This document shows positions 33,859 through 45,859 of a stretch of 64,000 nt of DNA, one piece after another. The DNA is taken from assembly GCA_003008705.1 (NCBI GenBank), contig PDUO01000007.1:464123-528122 (forward strand), written 5' to 3'. The notes beneath the pieces were generated by a model. The model made no database searches. It saw only the letters and a program-made list of their open reading frames with translations, and had not been told where the DNA came from. The stretch is from Pezicula radicicola (lineage: Eukaryota > Ascomycota > Leotiomycetes > Helotiales > Dermateaceae). How positions within the stretch are numbered: the stretch's first letter is position 1; the number at the start of each line of letters is the position of its first letter. A program made the translations under genes and the position numbers.

Positions 33859-34301
33859 ATGGCGAGTAAGTACTTGACAAAATGGTCATATTTATATGCT
33901 CTAGCTTTTTGTCGGTACTAATAATGTGGCGCAACAGAATCCAAGAACTCGTCCCAGCATAATCAGTCGAAGAAGGCTCACCGTAACGGGTATGATTTCC
34001 CTGAATGGAGGGGGCATTGAAGGGCAACAGATCTCCCCCAATCGCAGGCTCGAGGAGCTCGATGGTTACAAGGATGAGGGCTGATTTTGGTTTGCGATTT
34101 ACAGTATCAAGAAGCCAAAGACCTCAAGATACCCATCTCTCAAAGGCACCGACCCCAAGTTCCGCAGAAACCACAGACATGCTCTGCACGGTACAATGAA
34201 GGCTCTGGTTCGTTCCCCGGACCTGGATTGGGCAAGAGCTCCATGCTAACCTATGTCCCCCACAGAAGGAGAAGAAGGAAGGCAAGAGAGATACGGCGTA
34301 G
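33859..34301 (+). CDS. RPL29: 60S ribosomal protein eL29
   Basis: Four exons (33859-33865, 33938-33989, 34105-34207, 34266-34301) encode only 65 aa. The first exon is seven bases, ATGGCGA. The protein begins MAKSKNSSQHNQSKKAHRNG and has the family motifs IKKP, RYPSLKGTDPKF and RRNHRHALHGT, ending in a short basic tail. It is a very basic structural protein of the large ribosomal subunit. The donor of intron 2 reads GTATGA, a weak variant. Each coding piece is too short to stand out, but the joined product matches the family over its full length. Confidence 0.95.
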
Positions 34302-35804
34302 GAAATTCAATGAACCTTTTTTTCTCATGGGATTTGGTTGCGGTAGCGGGTTGTGTTTCTTCGGCATATCTGGGGGAGTCGACATTCGAAAGCACGTAGA
34401 ACTATAGGTTCCAGTGTCAAAATCAACACAAGCAACATCAGACCATCGCGTCGTACCAAACAACGAGTTCCGGCCAAATCGAATTGAAGTTCTTATCGTA
34501 TGTGACGGTTTCCAGTGATGGTTCCCAAAGAAGGCATTAGTGTGTACAGCATTACGAGCCTTTCTCTATGCTCATTTGCTGAAGGATTATATCTTTCGTG
34601 CCAAGATCAAACTCCAGACCCCTTCATTACCAAACACCTCTTCTCCATACTCTATGAGAAAATGGTGCATGAAGTTTGGGGTCACATTTATTGTTCCCAT
34701 AGGATCGCTTTTAACTGGAGGAGGAATAAGTAGGGGCTTGAAGAGCTTCAGGCTTGCAGCAGTCATGTAGCAAACGCCCGAGATCCGCGCGATTGAGGCT
34801 GTGCTATTCTTTGTATTGACTGGGTACCATACTTCGTAATTCCCTCTTAATTAATGGCAACTTCTTAAAGAAACAAAGGTTGCGTTAACCGCCACGCAAT
34901 CGTCTTGGACAAAGCCCTCGGACAGCCTTATCGTAGGTGCTACATTTAATGATATGTGCAGACAACACAGCTGCAACAGGTGTTGTATTAGGTAAAATCA
35001 TTCTCACACACTAAATTCGATAAATGATAACTCTAAATAATAATTAATATGATTTTTTACCTGGTATAAGACTGAAATGGGCCTATATTCTCGACAAAAC
35101 TGGTAAAGAGTCAGGGTTTCTCAAAGACCCCACCCAAAGTCGGTTAGGCGCTCTTGTCGTACCTGACTGGATGACCTTCCTAGAGCCTCGACTCCGTACT
35201 CCTTTTAAGAGATCAACACAACATCTCCTTAACCTCATCAACAAGAACTTCAGACTGAATAAGGTATGTTGGTGCTCTGCGCTGAGCTCCGCGACCAATA
35301 CTGTCTTCTGCGTGGCACGCTGTTGAAACTGCCCATCCTTGTGTCCGGGGCTAACCATTTGCCTCTTTCTAGGCTTCGTCGAAGTCATTCCGGTCCGGAT
35401 TCTACAGAGTATTCCTTTGAGGACAGCAGGACTGCAGGAACTCTTCTGTTACCTGTTCAGTCAAGTCGAGTAAATCTGCTACCTGCTCACGACATACCTA
35501 CGAGCAATTTATGTTGGAAAGCTATATTTTACGATTGCCATTATTCTAAATATATCACATCCTCAAACACGAGAGTCCTCGGGGTTCGCATTACGATATT
35601 TCCCTTCACGCCACCACGAAACACCAATTTGCTTCACGGGCCATTAACTGCCCATAGATTCCGGTAATCGGTTCCTTGGATCGTCATTGGTGCTTTGACT
35701 TTCAACGGATCAATAGATCTGTCGTTCTCGTTTCATAGTTCCGGAACTTCGTGAAGGCCAGTCTTTTGTATCTGGTTCTCCAGCAGCTCCCACAGTACTG
35801 TACT
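34302..35804. other. 1.5 kb intergenic region between eL29 and VTS1
   Basis: Holds the eL29 3' UTR and the VTS1 upstream region and leader. An AT-rich patch lies at about 34985-35060. Several short frames overlap on both strands, but none shows a known protein. Confidence 0.4.
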
Positions 35805-37765
35805 ATGCTCAACATGTCTGCTACCCATATGCCAAATCGAAATAGCACGCCCGAGTCGAACAGTACTTCCACTCTTCGACCGCCCTCTGCTCGTGCTGCT
35901 GTAGGCGCTGGTCATCAGCTTCGAGCTTCAGCAGACATGGCCGCATTTTCGAGCTCTCCATCTGCGAGTCGAATCCGTCCCTCGTCCGACTTCTATGGTA
36001 CGCAACAAGGCCATACTCAAGGCGGGACTGAAAATGATGCCTCCGATAAAATCGCACAGCAGTGGATTGCAGACATCGACCAGTATGAGACAACTTTGGA
36101 AGAAATGGCAGCGGCTACACTTGATCAAGACTTCAAGGATGAGCTCAGCGCCATCGAGCAGTGGTTCCGAGTTCTCAGCGAAGCTGAGCGAACTGCTGCC
36201 TTGTATGCTCTACTACAGCAGACAACACAGGTGCAGATTCGATTTTTCATCCAAGTTCTGCAGCAAATGGGGAAGAGTCACCCCATGTCCGGTGTACTAT
36301 CCCCAGCAAACTTTGATAAAGGTGAGCACAGCCTTAATAAGTCCTTATTTACACAGCTTACAAATTACTCAGATCCAATGTCGAATCGCCTGAGTGATGC
36401 AATGAACAGATTGAGTGTAGACGGCTCCAGAAACTCACTGAACAGACCTCCCCCAACACCGTCTATGAAGAGACACTCGGGACTTGATCCCTCAACAATT
36501 AATGCCATGTTCCCAGATGCGGCTGCTGCCATCGCGACCGAAAAAGCTAAATACACACAACAGACAGGCAACCCTCCATCTTCCAACAGAAACAGCTCCG
36601 CATACGAAAATCGCACGTCACTTGCAACCCCAACAATTTCCGGGCCTGCACCTGCGACGGAAAACAACGGGAACCAGCCAGCATCGCCATGGGGATCACG
36701 TAACAACGATCAATCTGCTCGACCCAAATCCTCCTCTGGGCAAGCGCCAATGGGACAGTTCATGCAACCTCCCCCATCCGCTGGTCTTCGCTCTCCTCGC
36801 ACACAAATGTCTGGACCTCAAAATTTGCAGAACACCACAATCACTGCTCCAGACAATCAAGGCATTGACATGCCTTTACTTTCTCCTTACAATGCAGGGA
36901 ACGGAAACTGGGCTTCCATGGTGAATACACCTATGGTTCCATCTTTCAATACAACAAGCAGTGCGACCCAAGCAGATATGGTTGCCAATGCCACTGCTAT
37001 GAAACTTGCTGCCCTTTCCACTGTTAATAACCGTTTTGCACTTGATGACGTGCGCAAATATCGTCGTGCTAGATCCAATGAAGGACATGGTAATGGTCAA
37101 GGTCCGCTTTCACCTGGTCTTCCAGGCGGTAATATGCCTGGAGCTAACGTAGTGATGATCAACGAACATGGTCAGGTCTTGAGTCGAGAGCAAGTCATGG
37201 TTCTTCAGGCCCAACAGAATGCTCAATTTGCTGGCCGAAGGTCCCGTCCTAGCTCTCCAGGTCTGGCTATGCAGGGGGGCGGGTTCGGGCAGCTTGGGTT
37301 CGCTTCACCGCAAAACAATGGTTACCTCACGGCATACGATGGTTCGTCTCCGCTTTTGAACAATGGCATGGGCTCGTTGAACATTGGGCAATTTGGTATG
37401 GGAGGCGAAGGCTACATATCTGATAATGGTGAAATGGCAAGGGGTAGGTCTCCACGAGGAAGAAGGGGCAGCTCTAAGCCTCCGGAGGATCCTACAGATC
37501 CCAGCCTGCTTCAGGACATACCCAGCTGGCTGAGGAGTTTGAGGCTGCATAAGTACACGGACAACCTCAAAGATATGAACTGGACAGAGCTCGTGGAACT
37601 GGACGAGAAGGCTTTGGAAGAAAGAGGCGTGAATGCTCTTGGGGCAAGAAGGAAGATGTTGAAGGTTTTTGAACAAGTTAAGGGTTAGTGATCTTCTTTT
37701 TCGCCAGTCCTGAATATATGCTAACTTAAATTATAGAAGCAAAAGCAGAAGGCAAGCTTGCGTAG
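35805..37765 (+). CDS. VTS1: SAM-domain RNA-binding protein VTS1 (Smaug-type)
   Basis: Two exons (35805-37683, 37737-37765), 635 aa. The N-terminal third has a conserved helical block ([13 protein letters not shown] through [10 protein letters not shown]). A long low-complexity N/S/P/G-rich region follows, containing an [18 protein letters not shown] stretch. The SAM domain is at the C-terminus, from [17 protein letters not shown] to [12 protein letters not shown]. The second exon adds only nine residues. Family knowledge: binds stem-loops with a CNGG loop (Smaug recognition element) and recruits CCR4-NOT to degrade mRNAs. Two in-frame ATGs three codons apart (35805 and 35814) are equally possible starts. 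Confidence 0.92.
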
Positions 37766-38206
37766 TTTCGGGAGGGAGGAGGCTTCTTATGCAGTCGATG
37801 GACATGTTGGTCGCAGTAAATGAAGTAGGATGGATGTCTGATAGTTGAAGGAAGCGTGTAACATGGGTGATCATCTCTGGAGTCTCTCGGGCTATATATT
37901 GTAGCTCCTACGGCTCCCATTGCATACTAGTGTTAGAAAATACTCATTTGGCTCTTTATTTACCACAACAATAAGAAATTCTGGATTCTTCGATGTCGTG
38001 TGTTTTTGAGGTACGGAAGTAAAGTTTTTGCGTTCCGGCGCAAGCAGATAAGATAACGAAAAGTTGCTGCCCCAACCCCACATTGTTCCTTCACCCATAA
38101 ATACAGCCCAACATCACATCTACACCAAAAACACTTCGAGTTGGAGCAGTAGCCTTACCCAGACAATCTTCTGCTTTCAGATGAGCTCCGCTTACGTCTG
38201 TTGACC
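37766..38206. other. Intergenic region upstream of the TFIIIC fusion gene
   Basis: About 440 bp with the VTS1 3' UTR and the promoter of the next gene. No separate feature was seen. Confidence 0.4.
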
Positions 38207-41200
38207 ATGGAGTCCCAGCCAAATGTTAATCCCCATGGCTCAGTCCACAACCAGCCCAGGGCCGGAGCTTGCTTGAATTGTCGCGAGAAAAAGGTCAAAT
38301 GCGACAAATTACAGCCATGTAGTACATGTTCGAAGAAAAATGAGTCCAGTCTGTGCTTGTATGGCATTGAACGCTCAGAATTTCTGGCAGCCCGAGCGGA
38401 ATTCCAAGCGTTGACTGCACGACGCAGGCAACTGTATCGAGAGGAAGAACGGGATTTTCTCGAAGATTTACTAGGAGACCGGTTTGTTTCGAGTCCTTTC
38501 AGAGCTTTGACATCGTTACATAACTGAATATCTGACTTCTGATTAGTGACGATGACGAAATTTCCGATGCGGACTCCGATTACCAAGAGGTAAGAGCTGT
38601 CACCGCAAAATACGCAGAAGATATTATAAGGTTCAGAGCTACTCAAAGGGAGGAGAACGATAACGGTGGAGGTTTGCTGAAGACAAGGTCGAATGGTCTC
38701 TCTCCCGAACCTCGTCGGCGTCCGCGTGGATCCCAGAGAGGAGTCGTCAGAGGGCCTAGGAAGGCTGCTCAGCCAACTGGTGATATTAAAGCACGCTTGT
38801 CCAAGGCTTACGAAGCCTTCATTAAGACGAATTACGATGAAGCTAGAGATATAGTCGAGGAGATCATTCGTATCAATGCTGAGACTCATGAAGCATGGCA
38901 GCTTCTTGCTTCTATCTTTACGGAGCTCAAGGATACAAACAATACATTCAAGGCTCTGATGATTGCTTGTAGTATGACGCCAAAGGACGTGAATGCGTGG
39001 CTTTACTGCGCAGAATTTGGTCTCTATCAGACAGGATCCGATAAGGATGGATATATTAAGTCGGTTCACATCTGCTATGCATCGGCCATCAGGGCAGCTC
39101 CTAGGAAGATCGAGGCCCGGATTGCCCAAGCAGACCTGCGTATGGAGTATGGGAGAGCGGCTGCGGCCCTTAAAGGGTACCATCAGGCGCTTTTGTACTC
39201 TCCTCATAATTTAGAGATTCTTCGGAAATTGGCGACTGCCTACGTAGAATATGGGGACAACGAAAAGGCCAGGGTAAATGATGAGAAACCCAGGATCCAA
39301 AGTATCGAGAAGGCCAAGGCTGAATACCAGGATAGTATCGCTCATTACAAGAAAATTGAGAACTTGGCCGATCCACCATTTGGTTGGGACGACCTAATGG
39401 TTTATATCAATCTGTGCACAGACCTTGGCCACTATGAGGAGGCAATAAAAGAACTCAAATCGCTGAGTCGCTGGTTGATTGGACGTGGGGATGAAAAGTA
39501 CTGGGACGCCTTCACAGATGACGATCGTGAATGGGACGACGATGATGCGAGAAGAAAAGATTGCCCAGAGTTTCAGGCTGAGAGATACCCTCTGTATACC
39601 TATGGACAAGGTCTTCCTCTTGAAATTCGTGTCAAGCTGGGACTCTGCCATCTGCACCTCCTCCATTATCGAGTGGCTCTAGTATTTTCCCCCTCTTCAA
39701 AAAGAAAGTGCTTCTTAGCTGACACATATGTTCAGAGCCACTTCGAGTACCTTGACCCGTGTGATAAAACCGGACAAGGCATCATCTTCGAGTATGCCGA
39801 CCTTTACCGTATAGTCGCTGATAGTCTGTACAAAGCAAATTTTCATGAGCAAGCATTAACCTTTTACGAGCCACTTCAGACGCTTGACGGACAATCTACT
39901 GCATCACTTCAGGTGGCAATGGGGAAATGCTATTTAAAAACTAAGAACACCAGTAAGGCAGAAGAATGCTTCAAGGTTGCAATACGGCTTGATAAGGATA
40001 GTAAAGTTGCTCGACTGCAACTTGCAAATATCTACGAACAACAAAACCAGCCCGAGCGTGCAATGCTTTTGGTTCAAGAGTTAATGTCCTTAATCTCAGG
40101 GCCTCTTTCGGATGTGGTTCAAATGCGCCCACGCCTCCACGAGACATCACCCGGACCGATTGAGGAACCTTCCAAACCTACGAAGTTTTCTAAGTTTAAG
40201 CGGGGGGTGCAAATAAATGAGGCCGACCTGGCTGATTTCTTGCAGCTTCAATTCAATAGAATGCGGAAGGAACATAAAAGAATGAGGGAGGGTGATGAAA
40301 GGGCTACTCGAGCATGGATGGGTGCAGCTAAGGAGCTGATAGACGATTTCAGAGGCTGTAAACCGTTCTATCCATGGGACAAATACATACGTTTCCTCGG
40401 TGACCCTGGTACTTCCCAGGCTAAGGAAAGCGAAACAACGATGAACAATGAAGTCACAGAAATGGCTGACCGCCTGAATTTAAGTCCGTCACACCCCTCG
40501 TTCTAGTATCCATTTATTGACTATTATAGACATTGGTGAAAAGACTCCGGCTGCAGCCTTACCTGTGGACTATCGAGGTCTTAAGTTTGACACTTGGCTA
40601 GACATCTTTCTCGAATATGCGATTATCCTGGCTAAAGCGGGACGGACCGGGGAAGCTTATCAAATCTGTGAGGCTGCAAAAGACTCCGTCATTTTCTATC
40701 ATTCTCGAGAAAGCATGTTTCTCATACATATAGCCTGGACCAGTGAGCTATGTCTCTCCCTCTATGATCCTTTTAACTAACTCTGTTCTTAGCTTGTGCT
40801 CTTATAGCGAACGATGAAGAGAGCTGTATTACAGTTTCTCGATTCTTTCTCAGAGACTACCAATTCATAACAGACTCCTACCGACTTTTTGGAGCTGTGG
40901 CGAGAATGTGTCAATCTCCAATATCCTGGTATAATTCAGGTCCTTCACAGAAGTACATACTTCGTCAGGTTAAAGCCATGGACTACAGTCTTGTCGATGA
41001 TGAAACGAGAGCGAGAAACTTTGCATACAAAGGGGGTTACTCGGCATTTGACGAAGAGCATGAGAATCGGATCATCAACACCGATATGGATACCAGTCTA
41101 TTGATGTTGTACGGATATGTACTTTACACAGGCACGAGTTACATGTATGCTCTAAGTAAGTTCCTAGAACCATCCGTTTCGTGCACTAACATGAAAAATA

Positions 41201-41628
41201 ACTAACTGACAAATCCAGACTACTTCACCCGAGCCCACGCACTCGACCCCAACAACCCAGCAATCCAGCTCACCATGGCCCTCTCATACATCCACTGGGC
41301 ACTAAAACGACAATCCGACAATCGACAATATCTCATCCTCCAAGGCCTATCGTTCCTCCTTCGATACTACGATAATCGAAAACTCTCGTCTAAAGTCGAA
41401 GAGAGACAGGAGGCCCATTACAATGTTGGTAGGGCTTACCATTTGCTTGGCCTTACTCACATCTCAATACCTTACTACAAACTGGTTTTGGAGGAAGCCG
41501 ATCATGCGGATACATCCTCTCGTGAGGATCTTGTGGTAGACGTGGCCTACAATCTGCAGACGATATACTCGGCGGCTGGGAACTATGAACTAGCACGAGC
41601 TATTACGGATAAATACCTAGTGATTTAA
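38207..41628 (+). CDS. TFC4: TFIIIC TPR subunit (Tfc4/Sfc4, TFIIIC102-like) with an N-terminal Zn2Cys6 cluster
   Basis: Six exons (38207-38481, 38547-39681, 39736-40483, 40530-40742, 40793-41155, 41219-41628) join in frame to 1047 aa. Exon 1 encodes a Zn(II)2Cys6 cluster, C22-x2-C25-x6-C32-x5-C38-x2-C41-x8-C50, in a basic context (NCREKKVKC), followed by a charged helix. Exon 2 continues with an acidic stretch (DDDEISDADSD) and the Tfc4 landmark GPRKAAQPTGDIKARLS (residues 161-177) and INAETHEAWQLLASIF. TPRs then run to the C-terminus, including FEYADLYR, ALTFYEPLQ and a late FTRAHALDPNNPAIQLT block. Family knowledge: Tfc4 bridges TFIIIC at A/B-box promoters to TFIIIB for Pol III initiation. 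A Zn2Cys6 domain is not part of the family as I know it. Intron 2 (39682-39735, 54 nt) is stop-free and a multiple of three. Confidence 0.85.
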
Positions 41629-41939
41629 TGAACTATCCGGCATGTATTTGGAGGTGGGGTAGGCGTAGGAATTATGGTTGCTTGTTAATTGTTAGCGATG
41701 ATACCCATGACCTTGTTTTTATAGCAATGTACCTATGTTAAGACTCAGCCTATCATCAAGATTCAATCATGCCTCAAACCACTAGTAAAACATAGTTTTG
41801 GGACTTAGCAGCGTCACTATCGTTCAGTATTTCAACGTAGTCATTGAGTGCTTATTGAGTCAGAAAATAGACAGTTTAGTTCCGTTGCAAAAATTGTCCA
41901 CCTAGTTTCTTCATCATTCAGATACGTATTCTTTTCAGG
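41629..41939. other. Convergent intergenic region
   Basis: About 310 bp between the stop codons of the TFIIIC subunit and the GFA protein. It carries 3' UTRs only, as far as can be seen. Confidence 0.4.
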
Positions 41940-42641
41940 TCAAGAAAAATTACTCTTCACCCCTTCATCAAGCAATGTCTTAACCCAACTAATCCCATCT
42001 CCATACCATATTTGCCTCCCAGGCCTCACGCCGTCCATCTCCAAACTCTCATCATCCAGCGTTCCCAATGTGATATCAAAATGCGGTCCCCATGCACTCT
42101 CGGGTCTCTCCCCTAAAGGATCTTCTCCGGCATCATCATAATGAAAGGTCAAATGCGTACCGCATTTCCCGCAAAAGGTTCGATTGCATTTCTCCGAACT
42201 AAGAAAATGTCGAAGGTTTGTGCTTTCAAGGAGTTCTTTACTAGGTTTGACGACTTCAGCGGTTGTGGGTTTGGTGAATTCCTCAGTGGTGGCGGTGTCT
42301 GGAGTGGAAGTGGAGGGGACGAGAGTGAAAGAAACCCAGCGCTGAGGACATATAAACCAAGTCTCGATGATAGTACCAGCGACTCTGCGGCAGGAATGAC
42401 AATGGTCAAAGGATATTACTGGGAGGTGTTTTGAGGCTTCGGTTTGTGTTCCGACAGGATTTTGGGGAGCCTTGTATAGAACAGGACGATCTATAAGGGC
42501 AGGTACAGAGATAGTGTAGCGGATGGATTTGCAGAAACAACCTCCTCTGAGAGTGAATGGTGTTTCGGGGAGGGAAGGCATCTTTGTGATATCAGAGGAT
42601 CTTATCTTGTGTAGTAGCTCGACAGGCGCATCTATCACCAT
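41940..42641 (-). CDS. GFA/CENP-V domain zinc protein (glutathione-dependent formaldehyde-activating-like)
   Basis: Single exon, 233 aa. It shows the zinc-binding pattern of the GFA fold: GGCFCKSIRY (two cysteines), DHCHSCRR, and CGKCGTHLTF near the C-terminal third. A linker rich in T, E and P (near residues 110-140) sits between them and is variable in the family. Family knowledge: GFA-like proteins bind zinc and often glutathione adducts. Few have a proven reaction, and the name should not be read as proof of S-hydroxymethylglutathione synthesis. An in-frame methionine at residue 21 (KMPSLPETPF) is an alternative start. Confidence 0.85.
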   Translation of the reverse strand: MVIDAPVELLHKIRSSDITKMPSLPETPFTLRGGCFCKSIRYTISVPALIDRPVLYKAPQNPVGTQTEASKHLPVISFDHCHSCRRVAGTIIETWFICPQRWVSFTLVPSTSTPDTATTEEFTKPTTAEVVKPSKELLESTNLRHFLSSEKCNRTFCGKCGTHLTFHYDDAGEDPLGERPESAWGPHFDITLGTLDDESLEMDGVRPGRQIWYGDGISWVKTLLDEGVKSNFS

Positions 42642-43055
42642 GGCTTTTAGGCATCAGGATACGTGAAGCGGGGTTGAGGCACAGTGAAGTGCGGTCGGAG
42701 ATAAACCGCCCACTGTTCTCATACTTCGAACTGTCAAAGTAACTGAATAGTTCTGAACTTTGCAATACTCTAGCCACAAGTACTAGAAATGGAAATCAAG
42801 CAAACAAATACTAGAAGGCTTTAAGCAAGTGAAAAATGCATCCTTGCTGTTCGCATTTACTTCTACTCCTTTAACATACCATACTTTTACAGATCCGCTT
42901 AATCTTGCTGTGATGTAACTTTACTCCATAACGCCTCACCGGTATCTCAAACTCGTCAAAATCCTCCAGATATGATTGACTCTGCCATTTCAATCAAGAC
43001 TTGTTGCGGGTAGGTAGTTCTGAACTCAACGAGTAGAACTATAACTAGTCAGCTG
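42642..43055. other. Intergenic region between KU80 and the GFA gene
   Basis: About 410 bp carrying the KU80 3' UTR and the GFA promoter. Nothing more could be supported. Confidence 0.4.
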
Positions 43056-45568
43056 TTATGAAGCATGAACATCACAGTGCAAACGAGAACTCGCCTCCTT
43101 TACCTCCTGCTCATCAACTTTCGAAGACGAGCCTTCCTTACTGTTGATCAGCCCCAGGTGGTTGGACTTGACCTTGAACCAAAAATCCTTGACACTACCA
43201 CCAAGTTCGTCCTTCACAACTTTGTTCTTCAGATTTCTTATGAATTTGTTGTATGTCTCGTCAAATTCAAAGTTAATCATTTCTTCTCTCATCACCCTTA
43301 AATTCTCCAAAGCTCTATCATTTCCACTACTGCCCATAGCGAGGTGGGCACCACTAAGAAAATCTAGAATGATTTTACCCATCTGTTTTGCCGCGTCTTC
43401 AACTACGCTGTCAGCGTTTGAATTCGCAAGCATTCGTTTGAATTCTGGGATAGAATTATCTGGGGTGATCTTTTGTTGCTCGCCTTTACCGCCAAGCAAA
43501 GCATCAATGTCGAGACCAGAAAGGGGTTTTATCTTGTCTCGGCCACCACGCTTCCCTTTGGCTTTTGGAGGCACTAGACGAAGTTGTTAGATTATACAAG
43601 TATGGAAAGACCTGCCACCTACCTTTCTTGACATCTGCAGCTTTGGTGAGTTTGTTGAGGTGCGATTGAGATTGCTTGACAAGTTTTGGTGGCGGCGCAG
43701 TCCACTTCATAAGAACATCTGGCACGGGTTTGATCTCTCCATCTGGATGGGATGCGCGTTTGCGTATTGCCTGGTCCAAACGATGAATGAGTGGCGCATA
43801 ACTTTCTTCAAAGGTCATATATTCCGTAGGTTCACTTTTAGAAAGCGTCAGTATAACAGAGCGGCGGTTCTATTATAAAAAAAAGGACGTACCCTTCATC
43901 ATCTCTACCAAACGTCGATAAATCCATGCTATCCACATAGTCACTCATACTATCCATCAAATCTTTCGTGGGGAGATTCCTATGCTTATCGAGTACAGCA
44001 CCTGTAGTGGTGATGACTCGATCCAAAGGGGGAAATCTGTATGGCCGGACATCTTCTGCAAAAGGAAGGGGGACGTCGACGAGCGATTCGAGTTCCGGTT
44101 CGATAGACGGAGCGAGGAGTACAATAGCTGGATCCTTTCCATCCTTCAACACGATACGAGCTACAGCGTATGATTCCAACTCGAAGAGAGCATGAATTAG
44201 AGATGACAGAGCCATTCGGGCTTTGTCATTAGTCTGTTGAGCAATTGTAACACAGCTCTCACCCATACTAAGGTATCTTTCATACTGATGTACTATTGTT
44301 AGTTCAATTTATTGTGAAGGTGACTCTAAACTTACTTTGTCCATAGGAATAAACCCTATGATTGAAAAGCTTTGGATGGTCTCGAGTTTCGTGATATTTT
44401 CGTCAGAGACTGCAATATGAACAGCCGTGCTGCCATATTCATATCCCTTCTCTAACTCTTCGGGGCTGACATCGAGGTCTTGCCATCCACCTACCCCTCC
44501 CTCAAGCTTAACTTTGTATGTTCTCAAATTCTTTACTGCAGTCATTGGGCCACCTTCTAGCGGTACATCTGGCATGTCGGTACCATCTGGCATAGTATGC
44601 GTTGACTGTGTGCTAGCTTGGCCATTAGCCGTATCTGGCCTTACAGCAAAACTACTTGCAGAAGGTGGCTTGGCAGTTTTCGTTCTGAAATAGCGCTCGA
44701 CATCTATGGAAATAGCTGTGTCCGGGTATTCTACGAGGTTGCCCAAAGTCAGCTTACCAAGATATGAGCGATAAGGTTTTGTTTTCTTGGGTCGTGGAAT
44801 TGCGATGTCTTCGAGTGCTTCCGCAATTGTGCCATAGCTGCCCTTGGTGCAGTCTGCAACTAGCTCTCTGAGAATAGCTTCATTTTGATTCTATATAGTT
44901 TAGATCGGGATTTCGTGATACAATGAGGTCAACTTACCTTGATGATATCCTTGTCTTCTTCCTTGAACCCATATTCGGGATCATCGAAATCGACACCCCT
45001 AATTGTACTCAGCAAAGTCCTACCATAATGAAGTTTCAACTCACAATACAACAAGCTCTATATCTGACTGATTAATCTGAAGTGTCAGACCATTAATGAA
45101 GGCGGCGTCGTTGTCAATTAGACCTTTTCCATCCGTAACAAGCACAATCTTCCGTTCATATTTCAGTGGTACGCCTTTAGCATTTCTCGTATACTTGTTG
45201 ACAAGATCAACAGCTAGAGCAATGGCTGACAAGGCATCTCCGGCTATCGTTGTGCTTGGTCTGATAACCTGTTGGAGGTTCCTGAGGTCAGGCATCAAGA
45301 CCTGGCCAAGATCTTTCTGTATCGAGAGGTTTTCAAAGCCATCCGATTTCTTTTGTTCATAATACTCAGTAGGTATATTTGTATCATCTGTTCGAAGACC
45401 AATGACTCCGATGCTGAACGTCTTTCTGCCCGTTGCCATCGCAGAGGTAATCTTGTCCCAGACATATGTCGTGGCATACTCCAGGTCAGTGTCGACTCTG
45501 CCATTGTTCTTGTCTTTAGTGGTTTTGCCTTGATCTACAATGTAGATGTGCGCCTCCTTTGAGGCCAT
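43056..45568 (-). CDS. KU80: Ku80 (Ku86) subunit of the DNA-end-binding heterodimer
   Basis: Six exons on the minus strand (45568-45045, 44998-44938, 44890-44336, 44284-43893, 43834-43623, 43573-43056), 753 aa. It begins [14 protein letters not shown], the expected start of the Ku80 von Willebrand A-like domain ([20 protein letters not shown]). The Ku core beta-barrel follows, with [25 protein letters not shown], and then the C-terminal arm. A lysine/glycine-rich [21 protein letters not shown] linker leads into a helical C-terminal domain. Family knowledge: pairs with Ku70, encircles broken DNA ends and starts non-homologous end joining; also works at telomeres. An ATG two codons upstream (45574) is possible. 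The open frame continues further upstream without an ATG and is probably leader. Confidence 0.93.
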
Positions 45569-45574
45569 TTTCAT

Positions 45575-45859
45575 ATGCTGCTGGCTTGAGGTGGTGTATG
45601 TTGATGAGCCTGAGTATTGAGCTGATGAAACGCGCCTTGAAGCTCTGATGCTTTCCAGGCCAGGCAGACGCGTCTTGTGCAAAAGAGTCACGTCATCACG
45701 TGATGTATATGAAAGGCTGACATCACCGTCCCGAGGCTCAGCCAACGTCGGCCCATTACTGTAAGTAGAACCTCCGCACGAGCTACAACATCATATTAAC
45801 GGCTGCCCATCTTCAGGAAGTACCAATTTTCCCTTACTTTCTCATTACTATAACTCAAC
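45575..45859. promoter_or_regulatory. Short divergent promoter region of KU80 and the TMEM205-like gene
   Basis: About 285 bp separates two divergent start codons, so the promoters are probably shared or overlapping. An uninterrupted frame continuous with KU80 extends to about 45745 but has no ATG. No site was identified. Confidence 0.45.

Noticed and set aside
38155..39207. 350-codon open frame antisense to the TFIIIC subunit gene
   Set aside because: Long, but it overlaps exons whose forward translation is clearly conserved (Zn2Cys6 and Tfc4 motifs). Its own product has no known family and crosses an intron of the real gene.
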